Assembly (NCBI RefSeq): GCF_011759505.1
Contig: NZ_JAAOYO010000004.1
Coordinates: 62,001-126,000, forward strand
DNA length: 64,000 bases
Reading direction: 5' to 3'
Source of the DNA: Curtobacterium salicis
GTDB lineage: Bacteria > Actinomycetota > Actinomycetes > Actinomycetales > Microbacteriaceae
The position numbers and the translations under genes are program-made. The notes under the pieces were generated by a model that worked only from the letters and a program-made list of their open reading frames with translations, searched no databases and had not been told where the DNA came from. The first letter of the stretch is position 1. Every line of letters starts with the position of its first letter. Positions 33,180 through 41,337 of this stretch are shown in pieces.

Positions 33180-33977
33180 CTAGGCGGTGCGCAGCGCGCT
33201 CGCGCGCGGAGCCCAGCCGGCGCGGGCACGCGCGACGAGCGTCACGACGACGACCACGACGGTCGCGCCGACGGCCGTCACCGCGGTCGGCACGGAGACC
33301 AGGGGTCCGTCGAGCCGAGCGACCGCGACCCAGGCGAGCCCCCAGCCGAGCGACAGCGTGGGTGCGATCCGCCCGTGTCCGGTGACGGCGACGAGCACCC
33401 CGACGAGGCCCGCGACCGCTGCCACGACGACACCCCAGACGTCCTGCCCGAGACCGAACCCGCGGAAGCCGGCAGCCGTCAGGACCGCGGCCGTGTTCGC
33501 CGCCGTCGCGACGCACACCCAGCCGAGGTAGAGCCCGAACGTGCCGTCGGTGATCAGCGCCTCGAGGCGACCGGACGGCCGCGTGCGCCGGAGCACCACG
33601 AACGCCCAGGCGAGGACCCCGAGCAGCGCGACGATGATCGGTTCGCTCAGCCACAGGTACCCGAACTGCACGGACAGGATCCATGCCGCGTTGAGCAGCA
33701 GGGACAGTGTCGCGGGCACGGCGAGCCGGTCGTGGCGGGCGCGGTCGGCGGTGCGGGGGAGGAACTGCCACACGGCGAAGGCGATCAGCCCCACGTAGAT
33801 GACGCTCCAGATGCCGAACGCCGGGCCGCCCGGTGCGATCGCCGTCGAGGAGGCCGAGAGCGCACCGTCCGCCGCCTCTGCGATCGGTGTGCCGCCTGCC
33901 GCTCCGGACCCGATGAACGAGCCCACCACGGCGACGACAGCGCTCACCGCGATCACGATCTTCCGCATCCACCGCAT
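33180..33977 (-). CDS. TspO/MBR-related tryptophan-rich membrane protein
   Basis: This 265-residue membrane protein has a first span near the N-terminus and then IAPGGPAFGIWSVIYVGLIAF. NAAWILSVQFGYLWLSEPI, GLYLGWVCVATAANTAAVL and three more spans follow. The WSVIY and LNAAW-type motifs resemble the TspO/MBR and related tryptophan-rich sensory proteins, which bind porphyrins or act in stress responses. It is longer than TspO (about 160 residues), with extra C-terminal spans, so it is a related membrane family, not TspO itself. AAAGGA precedes the ATG. Confidence 0.75.
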   Translation of the reverse strand: MRWMRKIVIAVSAVVAVVGSFIGSGAAGGTPIAEAADGALSASSTAIAPGGPAFGIWSVIYVGLIAFAVWQFLPRTADRARHDRLAVPATLSLLLNAAWILSVQFGYLWLSEPIIVALLGVLAWAFVVLRRTRPSGRLEALITDGTFGLYLGWVCVATAANTAAVLTAAGFRGFGLGQDVWGVVVAAVAGLVGVLVAVTGHGRIAPTLSLGWGLAWVAVARLDGPLVSVPTAVTAVGATVVVVVVTLVARARAGWAPRASALRTA

Positions 33978-34059
33978 GGTCGTTCCTTTCGTCAGCATGC
34001 TGAGGACCCGGACGCTACGCCGTCCCGCCGACGTCCGTCCACCCGTCGCCCAGGGTGCG

Positions 34060-34065
34060 TACGGT
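34060..34065 (+). promoter_or_regulatory. -10 box TACGGT of a leaderless transcript
   Basis: TACGGT ends 6 bases before the GTG at 34072. This spacing decides the start of the CorA gene. Confidence 0.6.
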
Positions 34066-34071
34066 GGTCCC

Positions 34072-35055
34072 GTGACCGTCGAGTTGAACACCGTGTACGT
34101 GGACCGCATCGCCCCGACGGCGAGCGGATCCCTCGACGACAGTTTCCGGATGATCGAGGACCACGGCGCCTCGGCGTGCATCGTGCTCGACCGGCCCGAC
34201 GCGGTCGAGCTCGGCGACGTCGCGGTCGCCCTCGGACTGCACGAGCTGGCGGTCGAGGACTCCGCCGAGGGGCACCAGCGGCCGAAGCTCGAGCGGTACG
34301 GTTCGACGCTGTTCGTGGTGCTCAAGCCCGCCGTCTACCGGGACGCCGAGGAGGAGGTCGAGTTCGGCGAGGTGCACGCCTTCGTCGGCGAGGACTTCTT
34401 CCTGGCCGTCGTGCAGGCCGACCCGCGCGGACCGGGGACGGTACCGCGCGCGCTGCAGCGGATGAGCGGCAAACCCGGACTCGTCACCGCCGGGTCGCAG
34501 GCACAGCTCTGGGCACTGATGGACTCGATCGTCGACGACTACCGCCCGGTCATCGACGGACTGGAAGAGGACATCAACCAGATCGAGGGGCAGCTGTTCT
34601 CGGGATCCGCCGGGGTGTCCCGCCGTGTCTACGAGCTGTTCGGCGAGGTCGTGGACTTCCAGCGGGCCGCGCGACCGCTCATCCGGATGATCGAGGACCT
34701 GCACCGCGGCGCCGAGAAGTACCACCTGCCGGTCGAGCTGCAGCGCCGCTTCCGCGACGTCCTGGACCACGTCATCCGGGTCGTCGAGCGCCTGGACACC
34801 TTCCGGCAGCTGCTGCAGAACGCCCTGACGGTCGACTCGACCCTGGCCGCGCAGAAACAGAACGACGACACCAAGCGCATCTCCGGCTGGGCGGCGATCC
34901 TGTTCGCCCCGACGCTGATCGCGGCGATCTACGGCATGAACTTCACGCACATGCCCGAGCTGTCGTGGACCTGGGGCTACCCGCTGTCGATCCTGGCGAT
35001 GGTGCTGTTCGCCGCGGTGCTGTACGCGGTGTTCAAGGTCAAACGCTGGTTCTGA
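34072..35055 (+). CDS. corA: CorA family magnesium/cobalt transporter
   Basis: This 327-residue transporter has a large cytoplasmic domain rich in charged helices and two C-terminal spans. The selectivity motif GMN is in IAAIYGMNFTHMPEL between them, as in CorA. The length fits the family. CorA forms pentamers that admit Mg2+ (or Co2+/Ni2+). The GTG start is fixed by the leaderless promoter. No regulator is adjacent; the CLC channel gene follows on the same strand with its own promoter. Confidence 0.95.
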   Translation: MTVELNTVYVDRIAPTASGSLDDSFRMIEDHGASACIVLDRPDAVELGDVAVALGLHELAVEDSAEGHQRPKLERYGSTLFVVLKPAVYRDAEEEVEFGEVHAFVGEDFFLAVVQADPRGPGTVPRALQRMSGKPGLVTAGSQAQLWALMDSIVDDYRPVIDGLEEDINQIEGQLFSGSAGVSRRVYELFGEVVDFQRAARPLIRMIEDLHRGAEKYHLPVELQRRFRDVLDHVIRVVERLDTFRQLLQNALTVDSTLAAQKQNDDTKRISGWAAILFAPTLIAAIYGMNFTHMPELSWTWGYPLSILAMVLFAAVLYAVFKVKRWF

Positions 35056-35182
35056 CCGCGCCGGCGCGTCGGGCTGCGGGGACCCGCCGGCGGACCGGGA
35101 GGCCCGGATCACCACCCCCGGGTCGGGACCGGACCGCAGATGGTCGGCGAGCCGCCGTCCCGGTCCGGCGGAACGCTCCCGC

Positions 35183-35188
35183 TACGCT
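35183..35188 (+). promoter_or_regulatory. -10 box TACGCT of a leaderless transcript
   Basis: TACGCT ends 7 bases before the ATG at 35196, with no ribosome site. Confidence 0.55.
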
Positions 35189-35195
35189 TGCCGAC

Positions 35196-36479
35196 ATGCC
35201 ACACAACGGTCACGCCAGCCCGGCCTGGGTGCTGAAGCTCGCCGTGGTCACCGGGCTCGTCGGTGTCGCCGGCGGTGCCGCCGGGATCGCCGTGTGGCTC
35301 GCGCTCCAGCTCATCCAGTTCGTCGCCTTCGGGTACCCCTTCGCCGGGCACCACGAGGCCGCCGACGCACCCTCCGGGCTGAACCGGTTCCTGGCGGTCC
35401 TGGCCGCCGGCGTCCTCACCGCGCTGGCCTGGTGGGCGATCCGGCGGTGGGGGCGACCCGTCGTCGGCGTCCCCGCAGCGGTCGGTGGGAAACGGATGCC
35501 GTCTCTCGTGACCCTCGGCAACGCGGGCGTGCAGATCCTGGCGGTCGGGCTCGGTGCCTCGATCGGCAAAGAGGTCGCTCCGCGGGAGATCGGTGCCTGG
35601 GCCGCCCAGTTGCTCACGGTCCGGGCCGGCCTGACCCGTCGTGAGACGAGGGTGCTCGTGGCCTGCGGAGCAGCGGCCGGGCTCGCGGCGGTCTACGACG
35701 TCCCGCTCGGCGGAGCCCTGTTCGCGGTCGAGGTCCTGCTCGGCGAGCTCACCCTCGCCACCGCCCTGCCCGCGTTCGCGACGAGTGCGGTCGCGGCCTT
35801 CGTCGCCCGGCTCGTGATCCCGGACGAGGTGCTCTACCACGTGCCCGCGATGCACCTCTCGCCGTCGCTGCTCGTCTGGGCGGTCGTCGTCGGGCCGCTG
35901 CTCGGGTTCGCCGGCGTCGGGTTCGTGAAGACCACGAACCGGCTGCAGGGCATCGCGCCGACCGGCTGGAAGCTCCTCGTGGTGCTGCCGGTCGTCTTCG
36001 CGCTCGTCGGCCTGGTCGCGGTGCCGTTCCCCGAGGTGATGGGCAACGGCCGCGCCCTCGGCATCGCCGCGATGAACGCCGACCTGGACGGCCCGACCCT
36101 GCTCGGCATGGCACCGCTGCTCGCCCTGCTGGTGCTCGGCCTGCTGAAGACCGTCACCACGGCCGCGACGATCGGTGCCGGGGCGGTCGGCGGCACACTG
36201 ACCCCGTCGATCGCCATCGGCTCGGCGCTCGGCGGCTTCCTCGGCGCCGCCTGGTTGCTGCTCTGGCCGGTGGACGGTGGCAGCATCGCGTCGTTCGCGT
36301 TCATCGGGGCTGCCGCCTTCCTCGCCACCACGATGCGGGCGCCGTTCACGGCCCTGGTGCTCGTCGTCGAGTTCACGCAGCAGGGGACCGACATCCTCAT
36401 CCCGTCCCTCCTGGCCGTCAGCGGGTCGGTCGCCGTCGCCCACGTCCTGGCCCGCCGCCGCAGCGCCCAGATGGCCTGA
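35196..36479 (+). CDS. CLC family chloride channel/transporter
   Basis: This 427-residue membrane protein has about ten helices and the CLC landmarks. The gating-Glu motif reads GASIGKEVAPRE (GREGP in E. coli ClcA), and the anion-coordinating loop reads GAGAVGGTLTPSIAIGSALG. The motif around AAGLAAVYDVPLGGALFAVEVL is typical. The first canonical GSGIP motif has diverged, which is common in the group of short actinobacterial CLC proteins. Whether it is a channel or a H+/Cl- exchanger cannot be decided from sequence. Confidence 0.92.
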   Translation: MPHNGHASPAWVLKLAVVTGLVGVAGGAAGIAVWLALQLIQFVAFGYPFAGHHEAADAPSGLNRFLAVLAAGVLTALAWWAIRRWGRPVVGVPAAVGGKRMPSLVTLGNAGVQILAVGLGASIGKEVAPREIGAWAAQLLTVRAGLTRRETRVLVACGAAAGLAAVYDVPLGGALFAVEVLLGELTLATALPAFATSAVAAFVARLVIPDEVLYHVPAMHLSPSLLVWAVVVGPLLGFAGVGFVKTTNRLQGIAPTGWKLLVVLPVVFALVGLVAVPFPEVMGNGRALGIAAMNADLDGPTLLGMAPLLALLVLGLLKTVTTAATIGAGAVGGTLTPSIAIGSALGGFLGAAWLLLWPVDGGSIASFAFIGAAAFLATTMRAPFTALVLVVEFTQQGTDILIPSLLAVSGSVAVAHVLARRRSAQMA

Positions 36480-36484
36480 GCGAG

Positions 36485-36542
36485 CCCGACCGCCCGCCGG
36501 CCGGACCGCCGGCCAGCCGGCCCGACCGCCCGCCGGCCGGAC
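36485..36542. repeat. Two GC-rich direct repeats, 36-base period
   Basis: A 22-base sequence beginning CCCGACCGCCCGCCGGCC occurs at 36485-36506 and 36521-36542. The sequence between is a close variant. The copies contain self-complementary CCGGCCGG runs, so the region could also fold as a terminator for the CLC gene. Confidence 0.7.
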
Positions 36543-36658
36543 TGCCCTACCCGCTCCTGCGCATCCGGTGGACGGACCGGACCGCGCAGCCGCTCCGTCG
36601 CTACCATCGGCGCCAGGACGCGGGGCACCAGGCACCGCGGCGAAGTGAGGAGCCGGTC

Positions 36659-36871
36659 ATGGCGGGGTTCGACGACATCGCGAAGAAGGCCCAGTCCTTC
36701 CTGCAGGACGGCAAGGTGCAGGACGCGCTCAAGAGCGAGAAGGCCGAGGGCGTCAGCGACAAGGTGTTCGACGGCGTCGCCGACGCCGTGAAGAAGGCGA
36801 CCGGCGGCAAGTACGACGACAAGATCGACAAAGCCCGCGACGAGGCGGACAAGCGCGTCGGCAACGAGTAG
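36659..36871 (+). CDS. MT0933-like (Rv0909 family) antitoxin-type small protein
   Basis: This 70-residue highly charged protein (MAGFDDIAKKAQSFL at the N-terminus; GGKYDDKIDKARDEADKRVG at the C-terminus) matches the MT0933 antitoxin family. That family is named after a mycobacterial gene paired with a toxin (Rv0910). No toxin gene lies on either side here, so its role as an antitoxin is doubtful. It could be a stress or DNA-associated protein. It looks mostly helical. Confidence 0.82.
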   Translation: MAGFDDIAKKAQSFLQDGKVQDALKSEKAEGVSDKVFDGVADAVKKATGGKYDDKIDKARDEADKRVGNE

Positions 36872-36980
36872 CCCCGGCCGGGCACCGGCCCCCACGGTGC
36901 TGGCCCGACTGGACGCCTCCGGGAAGAACGACCACGATTGACGGGTTGTGTCCCGCAGGACGCTCAGGAGGGCCAGTACC

Positions 36981-38306
36981 GTGACGATCGTTGCACCAGT
37001 GCCGACGGACGACTCCGTCGAACCGCTCACCGAGGACGAGGTCGCCCGCATCCGGGCCGACTTCCCGATCCTGCAGCAAGCGGTCAACGGGCAGCCCCTG
37101 GCCTACCTCGACTCCGGGGCCACCGCCGAGCGGCCCGTGCAGGTCCTGGATGCGGAACGTCGCTTCCTGGAGCACGACAACGCCGCCGTGCACCGCGGTG
37201 CGCACACCCTCGCCGCGCTGAGCACGGACGCCTACGAGGACGCCCGCGCGACCGTCGCCCGCTTCATCGGCGCGACGACCCCGTCCGAGGTGGTGTGGAC
37301 GGCGAACGCCACCGACGCGCTCAACACCGTGGCCTACGGACTCCGGAACGCCAGCGCCGGCCGCGGTGGCCCCGAGGCGGACCGCTTCCGGCTCGGCGTC
37401 GGCGACGAGGTCCTGGTGACCGAGGCCGAGCACCACGCCAACCTCGTGCCGTGGCAGGAGCTCGCTGCGGCCACCGGCGCGACGCTCCGCTGGGTGCCCG
37501 TCGACGACGCGGGCTGCTGGACCGCCGCCGACGCGCTCGCGCACATCACCGACCGCACCCGGGTCGTCGCGATCTCCCACGTCTCGAACGTCACCGGCAT
37601 GGTCGCCCCGGTCGCCGAGGTCGTCAGCGCCGCGCACGCCGTCGGTGCCCTCGTCGTCCTCGACGCCTGCCAGTCCGCGCCGCACCGGCCGCTCGACGTC
37701 CGGGCGCTGGACGTCGACTTCGCCGCGTTCTCGGGGCACAAGATGCTCGGGCCGAACGGCATCGGCGTCCTCTGGGGCCGCCAGGACCTGCTCGATGCGC
37801 TGCCCCCGTTCCGCACCGGTGGCTCGATGATCACGACCGTGACGATGGAGCACACCGACTTCATGCCGGCTCCCGAGCGTTTCGAGGCCGGCACCCAACC
37901 CGTGTCCCAGGCCGTGGCGCTCGCCGAGGCCGTCCGCTACCTGGAACGGATCGGCATGCGGCGCGTGCAGGCGCACGAGGAGCACCTGGCGCAGCGGATG
38001 CTGACGGGCCTGGCCACCGTGCCGGGCATCACGGTCGTCGGTCCACCCACCGGGGTCGCCCGCAGCGGCCTGGCCGCGTTCGTCGTCGACGGGGTGCACG
38101 CGCACGACGTGTCGCAGTACCTCGACGCGCAGGGCATCGCCGTCCGCTCGGGCCACCACTGCGCCCAACCGCTGCACCGCCGCCTCGGCCTGACCGCCAC
38201 GAGCCGGGCGAGCACGTACGTGTACACGACCGAGCAGGACGTCGACCGTTTCGTCACCGCCGTCGCCGAGATCCGCGGGTACTTCGGTGCCGAGGACGCC
38301 TCGTGA
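36981..38306 (+). CDS. sufS: Cysteine desulfurase SufS
   Basis: This 441-residue group II cysteine desulfurase takes sulfur from cysteine to build iron-sulfur clusters, using PLP. It has LAYLDSGATAERP, HRGAHTLAA, TEAEHHANLVPWQ and VLDACQSAPHRPLDV. The PLP lysine is in FAAFSGHKMLGPNGIG, and the active-site Cys is in RSGHHCAQPLHRRLG. The GTG at 36981 is preferred to the upstream ATG at 36948 because AGGAGGG (36966-36972) is correctly spaced for it. The stop overlaps the SufU start by 4 bases. Confidence 0.95.
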   Translation: MTIVAPVPTDDSVEPLTEDEVARIRADFPILQQAVNGQPLAYLDSGATAERPVQVLDAERRFLEHDNAAVHRGAHTLAALSTDAYEDARATVARFIGATTPSEVVWTANATDALNTVAYGLRNASAGRGGPEADRFRLGVGDEVLVTEAEHHANLVPWQELAAATGATLRWVPVDDAGCWTAADALAHITDRTRVVAISHVSNVTGMVAPVAEVVSAAHAVGALVVLDACQSAPHRPLDVRALDVDFAAFSGHKMLGPNGIGVLWGRQDLLDALPPFRTGGSMITTVTMEHTDFMPAPERFEAGTQPVSQAVALAEAVRYLERIGMRRVQAHEEHLAQRMLTGLATVPGITVVGPPTGVARSGLAAFVVDGVHAHDVSQYLDAQGIAVRSGHHCAQPLHRRLGLTATSRASTYVYTTEQDVDRFVTAVAEIRGYFGAEDAS

Positions 38307-38752
38307 ACGGGCTCGACAGCCTGTACCAGCAGGTCATCCTGGACCACGCCAAGGCCCGTCACGGCGACGGCCCGCTCGAGCACGCCGACGCCGAGCACTT
38401 CGAACGGAACCCGACCTGCGGGGACGAGATCACCGTGCGGGTGCGCCTCGAGCCCGGCACCGACCGCATCGCCGACGTCGCTTGGCAGGGGGACGGTTGC
38501 TCGATCTCGATGGCCTCCGCCTCGGTGCTGACGGACATGGCAGTCGGGCGGACGGTGCCGGAACTGCTGGCGCTGACCGAGGAGTTCCGCACGATGATGC
38601 GCTCCCGCGGAGTCGGTGAGCCGGACGAGGACGTGCTCGAGGACCTCGTCGCGTTCCACGGTGTCTCGAAGTTCGTCATGCGCGTGAAGTGCGGGATGCT
38701 CGCGTGGGTCGCCGCCGAGGCGGCGGCGCAGCAGGCGGTCGCCGCGCGCTGA
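38303..38752 (+). CDS. sufU: Iron-sulfur scaffold/sulfur-relay protein SufU
   Basis: This 149-residue protein has the three conserved cysteines (NPTCGDE; DGCSISMAS; VKCGMLAW) and the insertion typical of SufU versus IscU. In Gram-positive bacteria SufU binds zinc and accepts sulfur from SufS. It is translationally coupled to sufS (GTGA overlap). The sufBCD genes are not here, so the pair is detached from the usual suf operon in this window. Confidence 0.95.
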   Translation: MNGLDSLYQQVILDHAKARHGDGPLEHADAEHFERNPTCGDEITVRVRLEPGTDRIADVAWQGDGCSISMASASVLTDMAVGRTVPELLALTEEFRTMMRSRGVGEPDEDVLEDLVAFHGVSKFVMRVKCGMLAWVAAEAAAQQAVAAR

Positions 38753-38764
38753 GCGGCGGCCCTC

Positions 38765-38808
38765 CGGACGGGAGGCGCGGTGCCAGCTGGCACCGCGCCT
38801 CCCGTCCG
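38765..38808. terminator. Perfect 44-bp palindrome of the CGGGAGGC family
   Basis: GGACGGGAGGCGCGGTGCC and its exact complement form a 22-bp uninterrupted palindrome 12 bases after the SufU stop. It is likely the sufSU terminator. It is the cleanest copy of the dispersed repeat, closely matched at 40180-40227. Confidence 0.9.
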
Positions 38809-38828
38809 TCGTCGTGCGGACGGACCTG

Positions 38829-38857
38829 TTGACACGCTCGGCGCGCAGTGCCATCCT
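38829..38857 (+). promoter_or_regulatory. TTGACA-17-CATCCT promoter of the GH5 gene
   Basis: A perfect -35 TTGACA (38829-38834) and a -10-like CATCCT (38852-38857) are separated by 17 bases. This gives a leader of about 100 bases before the ATG at 38965. This differs from the leaderless pattern of most genes here. Confidence 0.6.
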
Positions 38858-38964
38858 CGCCGTGTTGACGTTGCCATCACCGGTCAGGGGCCGGTTGTGT
38901 GGCGTCGACGACCTCCGGACGACGGCGTCCGGGGTGCTCCGATGACGGAGCAGGAGGGAACACC

Positions 38965-40146
38965 ATGACCATCCACACCACCACCTCGACGGACGGCAGG
39001 GGCCGACCCGCACGAGGGCGTCTCCGACGGATCACGACCGTCGTCACCGCCGTCTGCGCGGGCGTCACAGCACTCGCGATGGCGGTCCCGACGGCCGCCT
39101 CCGCGACACCGACCACCGCGGCGGCCGGCACCTCGGTGTCCGCTCCCCGGCACGGCCACCACGCCGGACCCGACGCACGGCTCGACCCGACCCGGTTCCA
39201 CGGCGTGAACTGGGCCGACCCGCGCGACAACTACGTCAACGGACCCGTCGTGCTGTCCGGCCTGTCGACCTCGGACGACTACCGGACCACCTACCGCAAG
39301 GCCGACCGCGTCATCCGCGAGTTCCGGAAGGACCTGGGCGCCGACACCGTCCGCCTGCCCGTCAACCCGTACTCCGTCGGCACGACCTGGTGGGACTCCT
39401 ACCGCGCCGTCATCGACGCCGCACGGCACCGCGACGTCGAGGTCGTCCTCGGCTACTGGGAGGGCAGCGACGCCAGCAAGGACGGCACGGTCGACGACCC
39501 CGCCGCCTGGTGGGGCATGTGGGACACCCTGACCCGCACGTACAGCCACGACTCCGGCGTGTACTTCGAGCCGATGAACGAACCGTTCGGCTACGCCCCA
39601 GCCGACTGGGTGCAGCTCGCCACGACCTGGGTGCAGCGCTACACGGCGCAGGGCATCCCGCGGAACCGGGTGTTCGTCAGCGGGACGGGCTACAACGACC
39701 ACGTCGACGCGATCTGCGCCGCCCCCGCCCTCGACGGCACGTACGTCTCGCAGCACTACTACGGCTACTGGGGCACCCGGAACGCCGCCGAGTGGAAGGC
39801 CGACTTCGAGAGCCGGCTCGGCGACCAGGCGTGCTCCGACCGGACCGTCCTCGACGAGTTCGGCGTGCCGATGACGACCGGCATCGACTACCGCGGTTCC
39901 GCCACCACAGGCAACGCCGACGCGGACAACTCGGTCGCGTTCCTGCAGACCGTGGCGACCGTCGCCCGGCAGCGGCACCTCGGCGCGGTCTACTGGCCGG
40001 GGCTCCGCACCGACGACACGTACAGCCTCGAGACCGTCCGCGGCTCGGGGCAGAACCTCTCGCTCCGGGTCACGAACGACTCCGGCCTGGCGCTCCTGCA
40101 CTGGGCGTGGGGCGAGGGGCGCCGGGCGCCCTTCGCGGCCAGTTGA
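38965..40146 (+). CDS. Secreted glycoside hydrolase, family 5 (cellulase-like)
   Basis: This 393-residue protein has a twin-basic N-terminus (RGRLRRITT), a signal hydrophobic run ending near TAASA and then a His/Pro linker. A (beta/alpha)8 hydrolase domain follows. The acid/base Glu is in YFEPMNEPFG and the nucleophile Glu in TVLDEFGVP, as in GH5. Other supporting blocks are FHGVNWAD, SQHYYGYWG and VYWPGLRTDD. Members hydrolyse cellulose, mannan or other beta-glucans; the substrate is uncertain. CAGGAGGG precedes the ATG. In a plant-associated genus such enzymes act on plant cell walls; that is inference. Confidence 0.9.
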   Translation: MTIHTTTSTDGRGRPARGRLRRITTVVTAVCAGVTALAMAVPTAASATPTTAAAGTSVSAPRHGHHAGPDARLDPTRFHGVNWADPRDNYVNGPVVLSGLSTSDDYRTTYRKADRVIREFRKDLGADTVRLPVNPYSVGTTWWDSYRAVIDAARHRDVEVVLGYWEGSDASKDGTVDDPAAWWGMWDTLTRTYSHDSGVYFEPMNEPFGYAPADWVQLATTWVQRYTAQGIPRNRVFVSGTGYNDHVDAICAAPALDGTYVSQHYYGYWGTRNAAEWKADFESRLGDQACSDRTVLDEFGVPMTTGIDYRGSATTGNADADNSVAFLQTVATVARQRHLGAVYWPGLRTDDTYSLETVRGSGQNLSLRVTNDSGLALLHWAWGEGRRAPFAAS

Positions 40147-40179
40147 CCCGGCTGCTCACCGGTTCGGTCGGGACTGACC

Positions 40180-40227
40180 GACGGACGGGAGGCGCGGTGC
40201 CAGCGGGTGCCGCGCCTCCCGTCCGTC
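40180..40227. terminator. CGGGAGGC-family inverted repeat between GH5 and MarR genes
   Basis: GACGGACGGGAGGCGCGG (40180-40197) and CCGCGCCTCCCGTCCGTC (40210-40227) are perfect 18-base complements around a 12-base loop. The core and part of the loop match the palindrome at 38765-38808. It sits between convergent genes. Confidence 0.9.
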
Positions 40228-40279
40228 GCGTGCCGGACCGGCGGGTCCTGCGTCCACCGGTTCGGCGCCGGTCGGTGGT

Positions 40280-40759
40280 TCAGCCCGCGGGATCGCCTGC
40301 ATCAGGATCCGAGCCTGCGCTGCGGAGCGACCGGACCATGCTCTGCAGGAGTCGCCGGGCGGCCGCGCGGTCGTCCTCGTCGAGGTCGGCGAGCATCCGG
40401 TCCTCGACCGCACGGACCGCCGCCGTCGCCGCCTGGAGGTCACGTCGTCCGCGGTCGGTGAGCTGCGCCGGCATCACCCGGCCGGAGCGGGCCGCCGACG
40501 GGCGGGTGACGACGCCGTCCCGCTCCAGGGTCTGCAGGAGCACGTTCATCGACTGCCGGGTGACGAACGTGCCGCGGGCGAGCTCGGAGTTCGACGAACC
40601 GGGGCGCTGCGCCAGCAGTTCCAGGCAGGAGTAGTGCGTGACGGTCATGCCGAGCGGGCGGAGCACGGCCTCCATCGCGGTGCGGAGCGCGGTCGCGGTC
40701 TCCTTGAGCAGGTAGCCGATCGAGGTCGGCAGGTCGACGCCGGGTCCGTCTTGACTCAT
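40280..40759 (-). CDS. MarR family transcriptional regulator
   Basis: This 159-residue winged-helix regulator has ALRTAMEAVLRPLGMTVTHYSCLELLAQRPGSSNSELAR, then VTRQSMNVLLQTLERDGVVTRP and the wing region up to QLTDRGRRDL. The start is the ATG at 40759, which lies on the edge of one of two TGTCAG-N4-CTGACA operators, so autorepression is likely. It is divergent from the VOC-family gene and probably controls it. Confidence 0.93.
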   Translation of the reverse strand: MSQDGPGVDLPTSIGYLLKETATALRTAMEAVLRPLGMTVTHYSCLELLAQRPGSSNSELARGTFVTRQSMNVLLQTLERDGVVTRPSAARSGRVMPAQLTDRGRRDLQAATAAVRAVEDRMLADLDEDDRAAARRLLQSMVRSLRSAGSDPDAGDPAG

Positions 40760-40774
40760 GTCAGCAGTCTGACA
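40759..40774. promoter_or_regulatory. MarR operator 1, TGTCAG-N4-CTGACA
   Basis: TGTCAGCAGTCTGACA has perfect 6-base arms and touches the marR start codon. A second site with the same arms is centred 28 bases away, and promoter-like elements lie between the two. Confidence 0.75.
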
Positions 40775-40780
40775 TACGCT
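40775..40780 (+). promoter_or_regulatory. -10 box TACGCT of the VOC-family gene
   Basis: TACGCT lies exactly between the two MarR operators, so transcription should start inside operator 2 (about 40787) and be blocked when the sites are occupied. Confidence 0.5.
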
Positions 40781-40786
40781 GCTCGA

Positions 40787-40802
40787 TGTCAGACAACTGA
40801 CA
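40787..40802. promoter_or_regulatory. MarR operator 2, TGTCAG-N4-CTGACA
   Basis: TGTCAGACAACTGACA repeats the arms of operator 1. It ends 18 bases before the ATG of the VOC gene. Confidence 0.75.
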
Positions 40803-40820
40803 TCAACACGAGGAGCACCC

Positions 40821-41189
40821 ATGCCTGTCACCGGCCCCGACTTCGTCTCCCTGCAGGTCCGCGACCTCGACGCCTCGCAGGCGTTCTACGAGCGGTACCT
40901 CGGCCTGGTCCGCTCACCCGCCGGACCCCCGCACGCCGTCGTCTTCACCACGACGCCGATCGCCTTCGCACTGCGGGACGTCGTCCCCGGCACCGACCTC
41001 GACGCGGTCGACCAGCCCGGCGTCGGTGTCGCGCTGTGGCTGCACGGCACCGAGGTCCAGGCGATGCACGACGCGCTGCAGGCCGACGGGCACCGCATCG
41101 TCTCGAGTCCGATCGACGGGCCGTTCGGCCGCACGTTCACCTTCGCCGACCCGGACGGCTACCACGTGACGCTGCACGACCGGGCCTGA
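40821..41189 (+). CDS. VOC family protein (glyoxalase/bleomycin-resistance fold)
   Basis: This 122-residue single-domain protein has the VOC start FVSLQVRDLDASQAFYERYLGL and the end FTFADPDGYHVTLHD with its metal-binding acidic/His residues. Such proteins include glyoxalase I relatives, dioxygenases and drug-binding resistance proteins. Control by a divergent MarR regulator suggests a role in detoxifying a small electrophile or drug. GAGGAG (40810-40815) precedes the ATG. Confidence 0.9.
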   Translation: MPVTGPDFVSLQVRDLDASQAFYERYLGLVRSPAGPPHAVVFTTTPIAFALRDVVPGTDLDAVDQPGVGVALWLHGTEVQAMHDALQADGHRIVSSPIDGPFGRTFTFADPDGYHVTLHDRA

Positions 41190-41325
41190 ACCCGCTGCGC
41201 GCCCGGGTCTGGACCCGCTGCGCGCCGGGCCGCGACCGGACCGGCGCGCGGGGACGGGCACGGTCGGCTGACGGGCCCGGCGTCACGTGGCGTCACGGTC
41301 CGTGACGGAGCCGCGGTGCCCGTCG

Positions 41326-41331
41326 TACGGT
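41326..41331 (+). promoter_or_regulatory. -10 box TACGGT of a leaderless transcript
   Basis: TACGGT ends 6 bases before the GTG at 41338 and fixes that start. Confidence 0.6.
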
Positions 41332-41337
41332 CGCGTC

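Noticed and set aside
33111-36479. A 1,122-codon open frame on the plus strand
   Set aside because: Only its last 427 codons are real (the CLC gene from 35196). The earlier part lies over the TspO-like and CorA genes in other frames and has Arg/Pro/Gly-rich composition typical of GC-driven shadow frames.
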